DNA of 64,000 nt from Nemophila menziesii (lineage: Eukaryota > Streptophyta > Magnoliopsida > Boraginales > Hydrophyllaceae). A program made the translations under genes and the position numbers. The DNA lies in contig JARWIR010000001.1 in NCBI GenBank assembly GCA_029959085.1, forward strand, positions 22,435,730-22,499,729, written 5' to 3'. The notes under the pieces are model-generated. The model was given only the letters and a program-made list of their open reading frames with translations, had not been told where the DNA came from and searched no databases. This document shows, one piece after another, positions 62,151 through 64,000 of the stretch (position 1 is its first letter; each line of letters starts with the position of its first letter).

Positions 62151-62459
62151 GAGACTGTAAAAATGCTCGTTCTCACACTCGAACGAAAATGCTCAAATTG
62201 TTGGCCAGGTAATTGATTCATCATTTACCCCACCTCGTACATATTTAAGTTGATCGAATTGATATATATTTAATTAAAGCATAAATAGGCCAATGATTTT
62301 TTCTTCATTAGTTCTTGCGTTGTGGCATCTATTTTACTCTTGATAATTCATCAATCTTTAAACTTGCATCTTCAATATTATAATTTTACTTTCCTCTTTT
62401 ATATTGATGTTTGCAGTTACAGCGTTTTCAAATGATTTAGAAGTAGGGAAGTTGTTGGA
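62151..62459. other. Unassigned spacer
   Basis: No gene or repeat recognised after the LINE remnant fades. Confidence 0.5.
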
Positions 62460-63016
62460 ATATATAGATTAGATCAACGACAATTATGGTAAAAAGGGAT
62501 AAAAAAGAAAAAATTAAATGTATGGTGATTTTGATGGGAGAGTAAATGACGGTTGTGGCAAGGGGAAAATAAAACTAGTATAAGGGGTTTCTTGGGTATT
62601 AATCTTATAATAAATGGGTGTTTGATCCCAAAAGTTCATATTAAATTATTATTATCTAATAAAGTTCACATGTGTAACTCATTAAAAAACAATTAACCCA
62701 TTAAATATACTTAATCCACTAAAAATGATTAATGCTCAATAAACTCCTGCAGCGTTATCCACTATCACATAAAAGACACTGTCTTTTTTAAAAACAATGA
62801 GTTATGAGAAATTTCCCAAAACTTAAAATCTGAGTTATGGGAAGTTTCCAATAACTCAAAATTTTAGTTATGAGAAACTTTCTATAACTCAAACGACTCT
62901 TTTTGGCAAAAATAAAATAAAATAAAATGTATAATGCCTTTTATGTGAAAAAAATTATAATTGTGGAGAAAGAAAATTAATTCTAACTTGAGGGGTTTTT
63001 TGGATATTAAATTTTA
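62460..63016. repeat. Second and third copies of the 300-bp MITE-like repeat
   Basis: 62460-62612 matches the 3' half of the repeat at 17596-17895 (AAATGTATGGTGATTTTGAT, then GGGTTTCTTGGGTATTAATC). 62727-63016 matches the whole unit, including GAGTTATGAGAAATTTCCCA, ATAACTCAAACGACTC and TTAATTCTAACTTGAGG. Both are more diverged than copy 1. Confidence 0.72.
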
Positions 63017-63915
63017 AAAATTAGCAAAATCCATAAAAAAACTAAAGATAACTTATATATTATTTAAAATTTATACGCGTTAAAATTAAAAGGATATGTT
63101 TTTTGAATTTTGGGACAATTAACTTATGATTAATTCAAAAATTAGTATCAAGATTTATTATGTAATTCGTGCATATTACAGGAACCCATAATCCATAACC
63201 CTCTCTTATTCTTCCCAAAAATAACAAAAAATAGATCCCGTCCTTAATCTATATTGATCTCATGAAATTATTTCTTCAACAAAGGTTATTTATAAGATTG
63301 ATTTGTGAGATGTACATATTTGTCTAGTTGTATTATATATGATAACCACTCCGTAAACCTAGCCAATTCAAGGGTGCCACCACAATGTTGACAAAGTAGA
63401 GTATGTGGGGAAAATGAATAAGGAAATCGAGAAAGAATGAAGATATAATCTTGCAAAGGACAACACTTATGATCCATGACTTGGGCCCACTATTTAATTG
63501 TTTTCTACTACGCTTTTCCTTGAATCCATCTGACTAGGATTGTGGGGAACATATTTTTACTCAGTTGATTAATGTGAACTTAAGAAATCACGTTACATTG
63601 TTCGTGTTAAATCAAATTAAATTTGAAGGATCGAACTAATTTTGTAACATCTCGTCTCACTTTGGTTTCAAAATCAGCAATGCGTTAAATTTTTAAGGAT
63701 TATAATTTCTTTTTGGGTTGTGTAAACCGTTATATTAATAAGAGAATAAAACGATACAAAAAGTCACCTATCTAGGCTTAAAAACTTGAAGTAATAACGA
63801 AAGAAAAACAACTAACTTATACAATTATATATTATATATTAATCTCCCACTATCATCTAAGAAGGAGTGACGAGCGAACAAGGAAAATAAAATAAAAAAA
63901 GTATGTCACTTTACT
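63017..63915. other. Intergenic, no gene seen
   Basis: AT-rich with short frames only. Confidence 0.5.
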
Positions 63916-64000
63916 CAGGGGCGGATCCAGGATTTCGAGTCGGGGAGGGATATTATTGTTACGAAAAAACCCATACCTAATAAACCTTTTATATATCTAA
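63916..64000. mobile_element. Start of a hAT-type element cut by the window end
   Basis: CAGGGGCGGATCCAGGATTT at 63916 is the classic Tip100-like terminal sequence, matching the right end of the 31-1691 element. The rest lies outside the window. Confidence 0.7.

Overview
This window is nuclear DNA of a flowering plant, most likely a eudicot. The evidence is AT-rich sequence, short-intron genes with GT-AG junctions, a nucleus-encoded plastid ribosomal protein, plant-type VAP27, CDC7 and BI-1 proteins, and a dense cover of plant transposon families (L1-type LINEs, tRNA-derived SINEs, hAT, CACTA, MULE and Stowaway elements, solo LTRs). No rRNA, CRISPR, phage or bacterial feature was found, and I found no convincing intact tRNA gene.

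Five host genes, all on the + strand, could be rebuilt exon by exon with all phases closing: plastid ribosomal protein bL19 (7077-8252, 4 exons, 216 aa); a VAP27-type ER membrane-contact protein (27543-29784, 8 exons, 220 aa); the cell-cycle kinase CDC7 (34325-39238, 15 exons, 928 aa); Bax inhibitor-1 (41626-43297, 6 exons, 248 aa); and an uncharacterised 160-aa charged helical protein (47272-48273, 3 exons). They are separate single-copy-type genes and do not form one pathway.

The rest is mostly transposons, often nested. From 1 to 6 kb lie a hAT element carrying a MITE and a foldback, a GAGCT-rich element, a 3' LTR carrying a Stowaway MITE, and a LINE fragment carrying a CCTAGG element. From 8.6 to 12.2 kb there is a possible MULE with a GC-rich insert, a second GAGCT-rich element and a small MITE. 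A decayed LINE lies at 12.16-17.35 kb. The 19.2-27.1 kb interval is a foldback into which a MITE, a SINE and then a full-length LINE inserted; the LINE (21079-27078) has both ORFs open, a poly(A) tail and a 14-bp target-site duplication. A decayed CACTA element lies at 30.06-32.5 kb and a hAT MITE with a perfect 8-bp duplication at 33.3-34.0 kb. From 45 to 51 kb there are LINE remnants, including a 354-bp 5'-truncated insertion with a 17-bp duplication. From 53.7 to 62.2 kb two decayed LINEs lie head to head, one interrupted by two nested solo LTRs, each with a perfect 5-bp duplication. The window ends inside the start of another hAT-type element.

I see no undescribed gene system. The most useful results are the intact LINE, the nested insertions whose relative order can be read from their duplications, the intact uncharacterised gene, paired E2F-like sites upstream of CDC7, and the transposon insertions close to gene starts.
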